Of a DNA stretch of 64,000 bases, positions 34,264-44,838 are shown one piece after another. The notes below the pieces were generated by a model. It worked only from the letters and a program-made list of their open reading frames with translations, was not told the DNA's origin and did no database searches. Within the stretch, counting starts at the first letter, position 1, and each line of letters begins with the position of its first letter. The stretch lies in the NCBI GenBank assembly GCA_016703545.1, contig JADJBX010000001.1:1-64000 (forward strand), given 5' to 3'. The translations under genes and the position numbers were made by a program. Source of the stretch: Candidatus Amarobacillus elongatus. Lineage in GTDB: Bacteria; Chloroflexota; Dehalococcoidia; Tepidiformales; Tepidiformaceae.

Positions 34264-35226
34264 ATGCGCGTGCTTGTCGCCGGCGGCGCCGCTTTATCGG
34301 GTCCCATCTTTGCGAACGCCTCCTCCGCGACGGCCACGAAGTGATCTGCCTGGACAACTTCGTGACGGGGCGGCGGGTGAACATCGAGCACCTGGCCGAC
34401 TGGCCATCGTTCCTGCTCGTTGAGCACGACATCATCGAGGGCGCTCCTCCGCTGGGAGCGGTGGACCGCGTGTACCACCTCGCGAGCCCCGCGAGCCCCC
34501 CGGGGTACCAGCGGCACCCGCTGGAGACGATGCGCGTGAACAGCGAGGGGTCGCGGCACCTGTTGGACCTGGCCACCGAAAACGGGGCGTCGTACCTGTA
34601 CGCGAGCACGTCGGAGGCGTACGGCGACCCGCTCGAGCACCCGCAACGCGAGAGTTATCGCGGGAACGTGAGCACAACGGGGCCGCGTTCCATGTACGAC
34701 GAGGCGAAGCGCTACGGGGAGGCGCTGGCGATGGCGTACCTGCGCGCGCACGGCACGCTCGCCCGCATCGTCCGCATCTTCAACACCTACGGGCCGCGGT
34801 CGGACCCGCACGACGGGCGGTTGGTGCCGAACTTCATCGATCAGGCGCTGCGCAACGAGCCGATGACCGTCTACGGCGATGGCAGCAGACGCGGTCACTG
34901 TGTTATGTCTCGGACCTCGTCGACGGGGGCCTGCCGCGCGATGGAGTGCCCCAGCGCGACCAGACGAACGTGACGAACCTCAGGAACCCGGACGAACACA
35001 CCGTGCTCAAATTCGCCGATCATCCGCGAGCTGGCGGGGTCGTCGGCGCCGATCATCTCACGGAGCCAGCGGTGGGGACGACCCGCAACGGCGCCGCCCG
35101 GACATCGACAAGGCGCGGGCACTGCTGGGCTGGGAGCCCGAAGTGGCGCTGCGCGACGGCCTCGCGCGGACGATTGCGGCGTTCCGCGCGGAACTCGGCC
35201 CCGGGGACCTGGCATGCGCGTCGTAG
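34264..35226 (+). pseudogene. UDP-glucuronate decarboxylase-like epimerase (UXS type), multiply frameshifted
   Basis: Reading across three frames gives an extended SDR like UDP-xylose synthase. The N-terminus MRVLVAGGA breaks near 34291, where one G is missing from the expected GGAGFIGSH. The middle is intact, with YHLASPASPPGYQRHP, STSEAYGDPLEHPQ and the catalytic YDEAK. Near 34887 a missing C interrupts GDGSQTRS. At least two more shifts follow before the C-terminus DKARALLGWEPEVALRDGL. It would make UDP-xylose for polysaccharide. It overlaps the next epimerase by 13 bases. Confidence 0.8.
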
Positions 35227-36110
35227 TCACCGGCGGCGCCGGATTCATCGGCAAGCACCTCGTCGCGGCGCTGCTCGAACGGGGCCACGAGGTGGTCATC
35301 GTCGACAACCTGCATCGGGCCCGGCGGGAGGCGGTACACCCCGACGCCACCTTCATCGAGGGCGACATCCGGGACAGGAGCACGCTGGCCGGGGCGTTGG
35401 CGGGAGCTGAACGCGTGTTCCACCTGGCGGCGCAGTCGAACGTCATGGGCGCGCTCACGGACACGCGTTACTCGTTCGAGACCAACGTTGTGGGCACGTT
35501 CAACGTGCTGGAGGCCGCGACCGCGGCGGGCGTGGAGCGCGTCGTGTTTTCGTCGTCGCGCGAAGTCTATGGCGAACCCGAGGCCCTGCCCGTGCGGGAG
35601 GATGCGCCATTGCTGGCGAAGAACCCATACGGCGCGAGCAAGCTCGCCGGGGAGGCGTACTGCCGCACCTGGCGGCACGCGGGAGCGGTGGGCGTGAACG
35701 TCCTGCGCTTCACGAACGTCTACGGCCCGGGCGACACGGGGCGAGTGATTCCCCTCTGGATTGAACGCGCCTCGCGCGGGCTCCCGCTGGAGGTGTTCGG
35801 CGGGGAGCAGGTGATCGACTTCGTGCCCGTGCGAACGGCCGTGGCGGCGCTGATCGCGGCCGGGGAACGCGACCTCGACGGGCCGGTGAACGTCGGCAGC
35901 GGCGAGGGCACGACCCTGCTGTCTCTGGCGGCGCGGATCAGGGGAATGTTCGCGATCTGCCCCGGCGTGGACATCCTGCCAGCTCGGACCGCGGAGTCGT
36001 GCGGTTCGTGGCCGACGTCCGCCGCATGCAGCCCGAGCTTGGGGTGCCCCGCCCGGGGACCCGTTGCAGGACCTCGCGTGGCTGGTGGCGCCGCACCGCG
36101 GGCGGCGTGA
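35214..36110 (+). CDS. NAD-dependent epimerase/dehydratase with frameshifted 3' end
   Basis: An extended SDR: VVVTGGAGFIGKHLVAAL binds NAD, and SSSREVYGE with NPYGASK gives the Ser-Tyr-Lys triad. It belongs with UDP-glucose 4-epimerase-like enzymes acting on nucleotide sugars. The frame closes at 36110, but homology leaves it near 35995. Adding one G there gives VVRFVADVRRMQPELGVPR, and a second missing G near 36058 restores DPLQDLAWLVAP, with a stop near 36168. So the listed C-terminus is probably wrong. It overlaps the upstream decarboxylase gene. Confidence 0.8.
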   Translation: MRVVVTGGAGFIGKHLVAALLERGHEVVIVDNLHRARREAVHPDATFIEGDIRDRSTLAGALAGAERVFHLAAQSNVMGALTDTRYSFETNVVGTFNVLEAATAAGVERVVFSSSREVYGEPEALPVREDAPLLAKNPYGASKLAGEAYCRTWRHAGAVGVNVLRFTNVYGPGDTGRVIPLWIERASRGLPLEVFGGEQVIDFVPVRTAVAALIAAGERDLDGPVNVGSGEGTTLLSLAARIRGMFAICPGVDILPARTAESCGSWPTSAACSPSLGCPARGPVAGPRVAGGAAPRAA

Positions 36111-36182
36111 GTCGGGAATCCGAACCCGTCGTAGGCGTGTTTCCCGATGCCAGCGGCAGCTGGGCTGAACGATGCTTGCGGA

Positions 36183-37424
36183 ATGACCGCCATCATCTCG
36201 CCCGTTCGCGATCAATATGAAGCGTACCCCCTACCGCCGCGGGACCCCGGCCGCGAGCTGGAGAAGCTGCACAGCACCCTCATCGGCCAGCTCGCGCTTG
36301 CCGACCACGTCCTCGCGGGAGGGCATTGGAAGGTGGGGCCGGGCTTTCGCGTGCTCGATGCAGGCTGCGGCACTGGCGACAACGCCATCTTCCTCGCGGA
36401 ACAGCTGCGCGGCACGGGCGCGACGGTCACGGGTATCGACCTCTCGGCGCACTCGCTCGACATCGCGGGTGCGCGGGCGAAGGCGCGGGGGCTCGACATC
36501 GACTTCCGGCAGGCGCGTATCGAAGAGGCGCCGCTCCTGGGGCTCGGGCGGTTCGAATACATCGTCACGGCCGGCGTGCTGCACCATCTGCCGGACCCGG
36601 GCGAGGGGCTGAGGGCGCTGCGCGGGATGCTCGCTCCGGGCGGCGGGATCGGCCTGATGGTCTACGGCCAGTACGGGCGCACGGCGATCTACCAGCTGCA
36701 GGAGCTGTTGCGGATCGTTGCGCCGGCAACGCTCCCGGCGGACGAGCGCATCGCCATCGCGCGCCGAACCCTGGGCGAGCTGCGGGCGGAGCACTGGGCC
36801 GCGTTCGGGCGGGACACGTACGCGGGCGAAATCGACCTGCACGGCGATGCCGGCCTCTACGACGTGCTGCTGCATTCGACCGACCGCGCCTACACCGTGC
36901 CCCAGGTGCATGAGTGGCTGGCGAGCGCGGGCATGCGGCTGGCGCGCTTCATCATGCCCATGCTCTACAACCCGAGCCTGTATTCGGCGACGCTCGACGT
37001 GTCGTCCCTGGACGAGCCTTCGCGGCAGGCAGCCGCGGAGCTGCTGCACGGGCGGATGCAGAAGCACTCGTTCTTCGCCGCGCCCCTGGAAGAGCCTGAG
37101 CCGCACGAACCGTCGTGGCACGACCTCACGGCGACGCCCACCTGGCTGCGGTTCGACCACGACAACATGATCCGGACGCAGGTGCACGAGCGGCCGGAGC
37201 TGCACCTGCAGTACGAGGGGTTCGAGCTGCGGCTGGCGCTGGATCCGTTCCGGCGTTCGGTCCTGAAGCGCATCGACGGGCGCCGGACGCTGGCCGGATC
37301 CTGGTCGAGATGGCGACGAAGTACCCGAATACGACCGTCGAGGAGCGCGTGCGAAGTGGCGCGAGCTCTACGGCGCTGGAGCAGTTCCAACCTGCTCGGG
37401 ATGCGGGGCGGCGCGCGGACTTGA
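36183..37424 (+). CDS. Class I SAM-dependent methyltransferase
   Basis: About 413 residues. The SAM site is FRVLDAGCGTGDNAIFLAEQL (motif I), followed by VTGIDLS and ITAGVLHHLPDP-type motifs (here VTAGVLHHLPDP). The C-terminal half (LYDVLLHSTDRAYTVPQVHEWL) matches large methyltransferases that act on peptides or lipids. ATG 36183 is preferred to 36147 because homology begins just after it. Near 37300-37390 the frame wanders: ILVEMATKYPNTTVEERV reads in another frame, then NLLGMRGGART returns. The extreme C-terminus is therefore unreliable. Role in the polysaccharide locus is inferred from position. Confidence 0.78.
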   Translation: MTAIISPVRDQYEAYPLPPRDPGRELEKLHSTLIGQLALADHVLAGGHWKVGPGFRVLDAGCGTGDNAIFLAEQLRGTGATVTGIDLSAHSLDIAGARAKARGLDIDFRQARIEEAPLLGLGRFEYIVTAGVLHHLPDPGEGLRALRGMLAPGGGIGLMVYGQYGRTAIYQLQELLRIVAPATLPADERIAIARRTLGELRAEHWAAFGRDTYAGEIDLHGDAGLYDVLLHSTDRAYTVPQVHEWLASAGMRLARFIMPMLYNPSLYSATLDVSSLDEPSRQAAAELLHGRMQKHSFFAAPLEEPEPHEPSWHDLTATPTWLRFDHDNMIRTQVHERPELHLQYEGFELRLALDPFRRSVLKRIDGRRTLAGSWSRWRRSTRIRPSRSACEVARALRRWSSSNLLGMRGGART

Positions 37425-37429
37425 TCCCC

Positions 37430-39020
37430 TTGAGCCGCGCGGTGGAGTAGAGCATCGGTTCGGCCGAAGGCGCGGCGGGCATCCCGAGTTCCGCGCCGGG
37501 GACGCCGGCGGGGGCGGGGGCGCCGCGGCCGGCGAGCCAGCGCGCGCCATCGAGCACCTGCGAGGGCGTGTAGGCGTGCAGCAGGAAGACCATCGCGGCG
37601 TACCCGAAGGTGCCTGCCATGCCGGTAATGATGAAGCCGTGGTCGCGGGTGAGGAGCATGGCGGCCGTGGCGAAGAGCGCGCCCGCGGAGAGCCGGGCGT
37701 AGAGACCGTAGGTGGCACGATCCATGATGCCCCGGGGCATGTAGTAGAAGGCGACGAGCATCATCCCGCCCTCAACGGCGAGCAGGCTGGCGGCCGCGCC
37801 CAGGGCGGCGCTGTCGAACAGCCGGTCGAACAACGGAATGAGGATGATGCCGAGCGCGACCTTCGCCCCAAGCGCGACGAGGATCACGATGGTCCAGATC
37901 CGCTGGCGGTCGACGGCGATGAGGATGCGGTGAGCGACCATGTTCACGCTTGTGGGCACCAGCCCGAGGGCGAGCAGCACAACGACGGGGCCACTATCGG
38001 AAAAGCCGCGGCCGATGAGCCACACGAGCCCTTCATCCCCAACGCCGACGGTCATGACGGCGACGGGGAGGGTGATCCCGATGACGAGCGCCAGCGTCGC
38101 GCGGGCGAGGCGGGCGATCTGCGTTGGACCGTCATGGAAGCTGGCGGCCATGCGCGGGAAGACGACCATCGTGACGATCGTGGGGGCGAACAGGAGCGTG
38201 CCGAAGATGCGGCTGGGCGCGGTGTAGATGCCGACCGCGGTTTCGCCGGACAGCAACGACAACAGCAGGGTATCGACCGCCAGGTACACGACGACGAACA
38301 CGTTCGCGGTCGAAAACGGCAGGCTCGCGAGGATGAGGTAGCGCGCCTGCGACAGTGAGAAGGTCCATGGCCGGAAGGGCAGCACCCGGTGCATGAGGCG
38401 CATCGCGGGGACGGTAACGAGGATGGCGGACCCGACGGAGAGGACCGAGGTAGGCGCCAAATCCCAGGTCAGGGGCGATAATCGCGGCCGTGCCGATGAG
38501 GAAGAGGAGCTTATTCGTGGCGTCCCAGACGGCCGGTAGCGCATGACCTCCGCACCCTGGAGGGCCGCGAACCCGAGCAGGGTGAGCAGGTTCAGGGGAC
38601 GATGCCGCAGTTCACGAGAATCGCCCACTGGGTCATCGAGGCGTAACCGAGGGCCTGGCCGACCGCGACGGACGCGCCGGCGGCAGCCAGGCCAAGGATG
38701 ACGTGCAGCCACACGGCGGTGCCCAGCATCCGTTCCGCCGCCTCGTGGTCGCGGGCGACATCCTTCGTAATGAGGGTGGCCATGCCGAGGCCGGCGGCGG
38801 TCGAGGCGAGGTTCGAAAACGACAGCGAAATGCCGAGCGCGCCCATGTGGCCCGGGCCGAGGTAGCGTGGCAACAGGGCCAGGGTGAGCGCCGTCAATGT
38901 CCAGGTGATGGTCTGGCCGGCAAACATCGCGATGGCGTTCTGCCGCAGCGATTGGCGCTGAAGGGATGCGCGCGGTGGCGGCGCCACGCGGGCGCCACGA
39001 AAGGGAGTCGCACGGGCCAT
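37430..39020 (-). pseudogene. Oligosaccharide flippase (Wzx/MATE-like), multiply frameshifted
   Basis: Pieces in different frames add up to a 12-14-helix polysaccharide flippase. The N-terminus from 39020 (QNAIAMFAGQTITWTLTALTLALLP) stops near 38595, where a missing C breaks VPLNLLTLLG. Further shifts near 38530 and 38465 separate ATNKLLFLIGTAAII from VLSVGSAILVTVP. The rest (FSTANVFVVVYLAVDTLLLSLLSGETAVGIYTAPSRI) is clean to near 37450. The stop is uncertain because the open frame runs antisense into the methyltransferase. It would flip lipid-linked repeat units across the membrane. Confidence 0.75.
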
Positions 39021-39183
39021 ACCGGGAGTAACGGGCGAAGGCGGGCCCAGCCGCAGGTGCCGGATTCGGGGACGTGCCCGGACGGGGCCGAACGACCGTG
39101 CTCTTCACCGGAGTGTCACCGTCCCGACACCGGCCCTACGTGGGGTCAATTTCCGCCCAACCCGTGCGCGGTATCAGTAGCGG

Positions 39184-40430
39184 GTGCATTCCGTTTCGAA
39201 TCGGGGACTGAGGTGGGGAGCCGCGGGCGTGCTCGTGGTGGCCGCGGCCATCCTCGCGCTGCTGCTGCGCCCGGCGGGCCGCGAAGGTCTCGCGCCGGTG
39301 CCGGCGGGGTTACCCGCAACGCTTGAACTGGGGATGGCCTCGGCGCCGGGCGGCGCGGTCGCCATGCGGCAGACTGCGCCCTTCGCCTACCGGTACCAGT
39401 ACCTTGCGGGGGGGCCGGCCGACGGCTGGACGACGTGGGAGCCGGATGGCGAGTTCGTGACGTCGTACATCCGCGAATCGCGAACGAGCGGCATGACTCC
39501 CGTCTTCACGTATTACGTCCTCCAGCAGTCGGTGTCGGGCGACGGCAGCGAGCAGGCGAGGGTGGCGCGAGGCCTGGCCGATGCCGGCACCATGGACGCG
39601 TACCTGCGCGGCCTCGAGCTGTTCTTCGAACGCGCGGGGCAAGCGGGCGGGACGGTCATCCTGCACGTGGAGCCCGACCTCTGGGGGTTCGGGCACCAGA
39701 TCGCGAACGGCGACGATGCGGCACGGGTGGCGGTGGCGATGCCGGCGGCGACCGGCCAGCCCTCGAACCTCGCGGGCCTGGCGCGGTCCATCGTGGCGCT
39801 CCGGGACCGGCTCGCCCCGGGGGTGCTGCTCGCGTACAGCCTGAGCAACTGGGGTACGGGGCATGACTTCACCTACGGCCACTTCACCGACGCCGAGGTG
39901 CGCGTGCTCGCCGAGAGCGAGGCCACCTTCTACCGGTCCCTGGGCGTCTCGTTCGACCTCGTCTTCGCCGAGTTCGCGGACCGCGACGCGGGCTACAAGC
40001 AGTTCGTGGAGAACGACCGGGGTGCGTCGTGGTGGGACGCGACCGATTTCGGCCAGCACGCCGCGTACATCGAAACCTTCGGCAAGCGCACGCAACTCCG
40101 GGCGATGCTGTGGCGCAGATCCCGTACGGCAACACGCTGATGGCGGCGATGGACAACACGCGCGGCCACTACCGGACAACCGCGTGGAGTGGCTGCTCGG
40201 CGAGCAGAACGCGGCACCTGCGGCGTTACGCCGACGCGGGCGTCATCGCGCTCCTGTTCGGCCGTGGCGCGGACGGCGCGACGGACGCGCGAGACTCGCA
40301 GGCGGACGGCGTCACGAACACGCGCGCCACCGACGCGAACGCCCTCCCTCCCTCACGGCCGACGACGACGGCGGCTACTTCCCGCTCGCGGGCGGCGGCC
40401 TACTACCAGGCCGCGCTGCCGCTTCCGTAG
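39184..40430 (+). pseudogene. Membrane-anchored hypothetical protein (possible glycosidase barrel), frameshifted at 3' end
   Basis: A signal-anchor helix (GAAGVLVVAAAILALLL, residues 12-28) leads an extracytoplasmic domain. Segments such as TPVFTYYVLQQS, TVILHVEPDLWGFGHQ and FDLVFAEFADRDAGY look like beta-strand ends of a TIM barrel with acidic residues, as in glycosidases; no family is assigned. The first frame stops at 40140, but related sequence continues: IPYGNTLMAAMDNTRGHY, DNRVEWLLGEQN, RRYADAGVIALLFGRGADGATD. About five single-base indels near 40108, 40170, 40207, 40345 and 40383 would join it to the stop at 40430. Confidence 0.65.
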
Positions 40431-40543
40431 GGCGCAGTGGCGGCTTCCCACGGATTTCGCGGGTCTCACGGGTCGCGGAATGGTGGACGGCTCCGTAACC
40501 GCACCTCAATCAGCCCTCCACGATTCCGGCCGACTATCAACCT

Positions 40544-41615
40544 ATGACAACGCTGCTGCCCCGCCCGTCGAGTGCGCCCTCAACCGTCGAGGGCGTGGCC
40601 CCGGTCCGCGTGGGGGTCCTTGGCTACGGCTACTGGGGCCCAAACCTCGCCCGGAACATCGCCCAGCATTCCGAAACCACGCTCGCCGCGATCGCGGACC
40701 TGAGCGCCAGGCGGCTCACGGCCGCCCGGGCCAACCACCCGGCCACGTACCTCACGACCGACGCCGCCGACATCCTCGCCGACCCGACGATCGACGCGGT
40801 CGTGGTGGCGACACCTCCCGAGACGCATCACGACCTCGTTGTGCGTGCCCTCGAATCGGGCAAGCACGTGCTCGTGGAGAAGCCGCTGGCGACGACGGTG
40901 GCGGACGCCGAGGACATGGTCGAGCTCGCGCGCCGCTGCGGCCGCACGCTCGCGGTGGACCACACGTTCCTGTTCACGGGAGCGGTGAAGCGCATGAAGC
41001 GCTACTTCGAGTCCGGCGACATTGGGGACGTGTACTACTACGATTCGACGCGCATCAACCTCGGGTTGTTCCAGCACGAGACGAACGTGATCTGGGACCT
41101 CGCGCCGCACGACATCTCGATCATGCTGCACCTCATCGACACGCCCGTCCGCAGCGTTTCGGCGTTCGGGGCACGGCATGTCGATACGAACGTCGAAAAC
41201 ATCGCGTACATCACGATCCAGTTCGAACCACCGCTGCTGGCGCACTTCCATGTGAACTGGCTGGCGCCGACGAAGGTGCGGCGGACGATCATCGGCGGCA
41301 GCAAGAAGATGCTCGTCTACGACGACGCGGAGATCGACGAGAAGCTGAAGGTGTACGACTCGGGCGCGAAGTTGTGCGCCTCGCAGGAGGACATCTACCG
41401 GTCGCTGGTGGAGTACCGGACGGGCGACGTGCTCGCGCCGCGGCTGGAGAAGACGGAGGCGCTGGCAGCGGAAACGGCGCATTCCGCGCGGGTGGTGCGC
41501 GGACGGGGAGGAGCCGCTTTCGGGCGGCGACCTGGGCCTGCGCGTGGTCCGCATCATCGAAGCGGCGCAGGAATCGCTGCGGCGCGGTGGCTTCCCGGTG
41601 GAGGTGGCGGCATGA
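40544..41615 (+). CDS. Gfo/Idh/MocA-family sugar-nucleotide oxidoreductase, frameshifted near the end
   Basis: About 356 residues. VGVLGYGYWGPNLARNI binds NAD(P); AVVVATPPETHHDLVVRALESGKHVLVEKPLA holds the family EKP motif. It resembles WlbA/WbpB, which oxidises UDP-N-acetylglucosaminuronate at C3. The frame runs on into the next gene, but an indel near 41500 causes this: the other frame gives DGEEPLSGGDLGLRVVRIIEAAQESLRRGG, the expected C-terminus, and stops at 41615 overlapping the aminotransferase ATG. So these are two genes, not a fusion. Next to a DegT aminotransferase it probably forms a 3-amino-sugar pathway. Confidence 0.82.
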
Positions 41616-42718
41616 AGGTTCCGTTCGTTGACATGACCCGGTTGCACGCGCCGACGCGCGATGCGCTGGTGGACGCGTTCGCGCGCGTGGTGGATTCGGG
41701 AGCGTTCGTGCAGGGGCACGAATGCGAGTCGTTCGAGCGCGAGTTCGCGGCGGCGTACGGCGTGCCGCACGCGCTGGCGGTAAACAGCGGGACGGCCGCG
41801 CTGCACCTTGCCCTGCAGGCGTGCGGTGTCGGCCCCGGCGACGAGGTGATCACGGTCGCGAACACGTTCATCGCGACGGCCGAGGCGATTAGCCTCGCCG
41901 GGGCGACGGCGGTGTTCGCGGACATCGTGGAGGGCGGTCACACCATCGACCCGGTGGACGTGGAGCGCCGCATCACGCCGCGCACGCGGGCGATCATCGC
42001 CGTGCACCTGTATGGCGAAGTCGCGGACATGGCGGCACTGAGCGCGATCGCGCGGAGCCGCAGCGTGAAGTTGATCGAGGATGCGTGCCAGGCGCACGGC
42101 GCCGCGATCGACGGCCGGAGGGCGGGCACGCTCGCGGACGCGGGCTGCCTGAGCTTCTACCCCACCAAGAACGTGGGCACGGTGGGCGAGGGCGGCATGG
42201 TGCTGACGCACGACGACGACGCCCATCGCGGCGCGGGTCGCGAACTTCGCAACCACGGACAGACCGACCGGCATGTGCATGTCGAGCCCGGCTACAACTA
42301 CCGGATGTCGGAACTGCAGGCGGCCGCGCTGCGAGTGTTGGCGCCGCGCCTGCCAGATTGGAATGCGGCGCGCGTGGCGGCTGCGGGCTGGTACGCCGAG
42401 GGGCTCGCGGGCCTCGGGCTGCACGCGCCTGCGCCGTTGGGCGAACGGCACGTGTTCCACCTCTACGTGATTCGTCACGCGGAACGGGCGGCGCTGGGCC
42501 GCATCCTCGGCGAACGCGGCGTGGCCACGGCGATCCATTACCCGACGCCGATCCACCTGCAGCCGGCGTACGCATCCGAGGGCGCGGGGCCGGGTTCGCT
42601 GCCGCGCACGGAGGAAACCGTGCGCGAGATCCTTTCGCTCCCGATGCATCCCTCGATCACGCGGGACGAAGTCGCGTACGTGTGCGACGCCGTCCGGGCA
42701 TTCGTCACGAGCCGCTGA
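41612..42718 (+). CDS. DegT/DnrJ/EryC1 aminotransferase (WlbC/WbpE-like)
   Basis: A 368-residue PLP-dependent sugar aminotransferase. ALAVNSGTAALHLALQACGVGPGDEV binds PLP phosphate; EDACQAHGA holds the Asp under the ring; FYPTKNVGTVGEGG carries the Schiff-base Lys. YNYRMSELQAAAL is typical. ATG 41612 has GGAGG upstream and overlaps the oxidoreductase stop by ATGA. Paired with that enzyme it probably aminates a 3-keto sugar nucleotide; no matching acetyltransferase is in the cluster. Confidence 0.9.
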   Translation: MKVPFVDMTRLHAPTRDALVDAFARVVDSGAFVQGHECESFEREFAAAYGVPHALAVNSGTAALHLALQACGVGPGDEVITVANTFIATAEAISLAGATAVFADIVEGGHTIDPVDVERRITPRTRAIIAVHLYGEVADMAALSAIARSRSVKLIEDACQAHGAAIDGRRAGTLADAGCLSFYPTKNVGTVGEGGMVLTHDDDAHRGAGRELRNHGQTDRHVHVEPGYNYRMSELQAAALRVLAPRLPDWNAARVAAAGWYAEGLAGLGLHAPAPLGERHVFHLYVIRHAERAALGRILGERGVATAIHYPTPIHLQPAYASEGAGPGSLPRTEETVREILSLPMHPSITRDEVAYVCDAVRAFVTSR

Positions 42719-42739
42719 GCGGCAGGAAGGACCGTCCCC

Positions 42740-43723
42740 ATGAACTCGCTCCAGGGCAGCCGTGTGCTCATCACCGGCGGCGCGGGCCTCGTCGGCTCGC
42801 ACATCGCCGACCGGCTCATCCAGGAGGATGTGGCGGAAGTCGTCATCCTCGACAACTTCGTTCGCGGCCGGCACGAGAACCTCGACACAGCGCGGGCCGG
42901 GTTGCGCAAGCTGACGGTGGTCGAAGGCGACATCACCGAGCCGGCGACGGTCGCGCGGGCGATGGAAGGGATCGACTACGTCTGGCACCAGGCGGCGCTG
43001 CGGATCACGCAGTGCGCCGAGATGCCTCGCCTCGCGGTCGACAGCCTCATCGGCGGGACGTTCAACGTGCTCGAAGCGGCGGTGAACGCGGGCGTGCGGA
43101 AGGTCGTCGCGGCTTCGAGCGCGAGCGTGTACGGCGAGCCTTCGTACGTGCCGATGGACGAGGCGCACCCGTTCAACAACCGCACGCTCTACGGCGCGGC
43201 GAAGGTCGCGGACGAGCAGATCCTGCGGGCGTTCAACGACATGTACGGGCTGCCGTATGTGGCGCTGCGGTACTTCAACATCTACGGGCCACGGATGGAC
43301 GCCTACGGCGTCTACACGGAAGTGATGATCCGCTGGCTGCAGCGGCTGGAGAACCACCAGGCGCCCATCATCTTCGGGGACGGGATGCAGACCATGGACT
43401 TCATCTACGTGGGCGATGTCGCCGAGGCGAACGTGCGCGCGATGAAGTCCGACACCTCCGATGACGTCTTCAATGTGGCCACGGGGATCGAGACGAGCCT
43501 CCGGCATCTCTGCCGGCTGCTCTGCGACGCCGCCGGCCACGCGGCGATGGAGCCGCTGTTCGAACCCGTACGCAAGGTGAATCCGGTGACGCGGCGGCTG
43601 GCGGCCACGGAGCATGCACGCGACGGCATCGGCTTCGTGGCCGAAACGACGCTTGCAGACGGCCTGCGCGAGCTGGCGGTGTGGCATCGCAGCCTCAACC
43701 GGGAACTGGCGGCCGCGCGATGA
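42740..43723 (+). CDS. NAD-dependent nucleotide-sugar epimerase
   Basis: A 327-residue extended SDR, intact. RVLITGGAGLVGSHIADRLI binds NAD; ASSASVYGEPS and TLYGAAK give the catalytic Ser and YxxxK. GDGMQTMDFIYVGDVAEAN is typical of UDP-glucose 4-epimerase-like enzymes. A purine-rich AGGAAGGA ribosome binding site precedes the ATG. The stop overlaps the next aminotransferase start. It supplies an epimerised sugar nucleotide for the polysaccharide locus; exact sugar unknown. Confidence 0.9.
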   Translation: MNSLQGSRVLITGGAGLVGSHIADRLIQEDVAEVVILDNFVRGRHENLDTARAGLRKLTVVEGDITEPATVARAMEGIDYVWHQAALRITQCAEMPRLAVDSLIGGTFNVLEAAVNAGVRKVVAASSASVYGEPSYVPMDEAHPFNNRTLYGAAKVADEQILRAFNDMYGLPYVALRYFNIYGPRMDAYGVYTEVMIRWLQRLENHQAPIIFGDGMQTMDFIYVGDVAEANVRAMKSDTSDDVFNVATGIETSLRHLCRLLCDAAGHAAMEPLFEPVRKVNPVTRRLAATEHARDGIGFVAETTLADGLRELAVWHRSLNRELAAAR

Positions 43724-44838
43724 TCCCGATCACGAAGCCGTGCATCGGCAACGAAGAGGCGCAGGCCGCGGCGGAGGTCGTCCTCTCGGGGTGGCTTTCG
43801 CAGGGTGCGCGGGTCCAGGCGTTCGAACAGGCGGTGGCGGAGTACACGGGCGCGCGCCACGCCATCGCGACCAGCAACTGCACCACCGCGCTGCACCTGG
43901 CGCTGCTCGCGGCGGGCGTGGGCGCCGGGGACGAAGTCATCTGCCCGTCGTTCAGCTTCATCGCCACGGCGAACGCAATCGTGCACGCGGGTGCGACGCC
44001 CGTGTTCGTCGATATCGACGCGCGCACGTACGCCATCGACCCGTCGCTCATCGAGGCCGCCATCACGCCGCGAACGAAGGCGATCATGCCCGTGGACCAG
44101 ATCGGGCTGGCCGCGGACATCCCGGCGGTGCTGGAGATCGCGCGGCGGCACGGGCTGAAGGTGATCGAGGATGCCGCGCCCTCGTTGGGGGCGACGGCGG
44201 GCGAGGCGCGCGTCGGCGCCATGAGCGACTTCACCTGCTTCAGCTTCCATCCCCGCAAGAGCATCACGAGCGGTGAAGGTGGGATGATCACGACCAACGA
44301 CGACCGCGCGGCGGAGTACCTGCGCTGCGTGCGGTCGCACGGCGCCTCGACCAGCGACCTGGCGCGGCACACCTCGGGGACGACGGAAATCGAGGAGTAC
44401 CGCGAACTTGGCTACAACTACCGCATGACCGACATCCAGGGTGCGGTGGGGACGGTGCAGATGGGCCGCCTGGAGGGGATTCTGGCGGCGCGTGGCGCAC
44501 TGGCGCAGCGCTACGACCGGCTCCTCGCGGGTGACCCGAGGCTGGAGACGCCGTACGTGCCGGGCGCGTACCGGCACACCTACCAGTCGTACTGCGTGCG
44601 GCTGAACGGGCAGGACCGGCCGGCGATCATGGCGGCGATGGCGGCGCGAGGAATCGCGACGCGGCGCGGCGTAATGGCGATTCACCTTGAGCCCTGGTAC
44701 CGCGAACGCTGGCCGGAGGTCTCGTTGCCGGCCACGGAAGCGGCCACCGCCAACACCCTCCTTCTGCCGCTCTTCGCGGGCATGACGGAGGCGGAACAGG
44801 ACGAGGTCGTTGATGCCCTTCACGCGGAACTGGCTTAG
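43720..44838 (+). CDS. DegT/DnrJ/EryC1 aminotransferase
   Basis: A 372-residue second aminotransferase of the same fold as the one at 41.6 kb but clearly diverged. AIATSNCTTALHLALLAAGVGAGDEVICPSFSF, EDAAPSLGA and FSFHPRKSITSGEGG (Schiff-base Lys) are visible, then YNYRMTDIQGAVG. It starts inside the epimerase stop (ATGA) at 43720. It likely makes a 4-amino-sugar such as those in surface polysaccharides. Two aminotransferases in one locus imply two different amino sugars or a diamino sugar. Confidence 0.9.
   Translation: MIPITKPCIGNEEAQAAAEVVLSGWLSQGARVQAFEQAVAEYTGARHAIATSNCTTALHLALLAAGVGAGDEVICPSFSFIATANAIVHAGATPVFVDIDARTYAIDPSLIEAAITPRTKAIMPVDQIGLAADIPAVLEIARRHGLKVIEDAAPSLGATAGEARVGAMSDFTCFSFHPRKSITSGEGGMITTNDDRAAEYLRCVRSHGASTSDLARHTSGTTEIEEYRELGYNYRMTDIQGAVGTVQMGRLEGILAARGALAQRYDRLLAGDPRLETPYVPGAYRHTYQSYCVRLNGQDRPAIMAAMAARGIATRRGVMAIHLEPWYRERWPEVSLPATEAATANTLLLPLFAGMTEAEQDEVVDALHAELA

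Noticed and set aside
37126..37430. Extension of the flippase antisense into the methyltransferase
   Set aside because: The sequence beyond about 37450 has no membrane or family similarity; the open frame persists only because the true stop was lost or shifted.
40544..42718. A 724-codon frame that would fuse a Gfo/Idh oxidoreductase to a DegT aminotransferase
   Set aside because: An indel near 41500 removes the oxidoreductase stop. The alternative frame gives the expected C-terminus and ends at 41615 in an ATGA overlap with a well-placed aminotransferase start.
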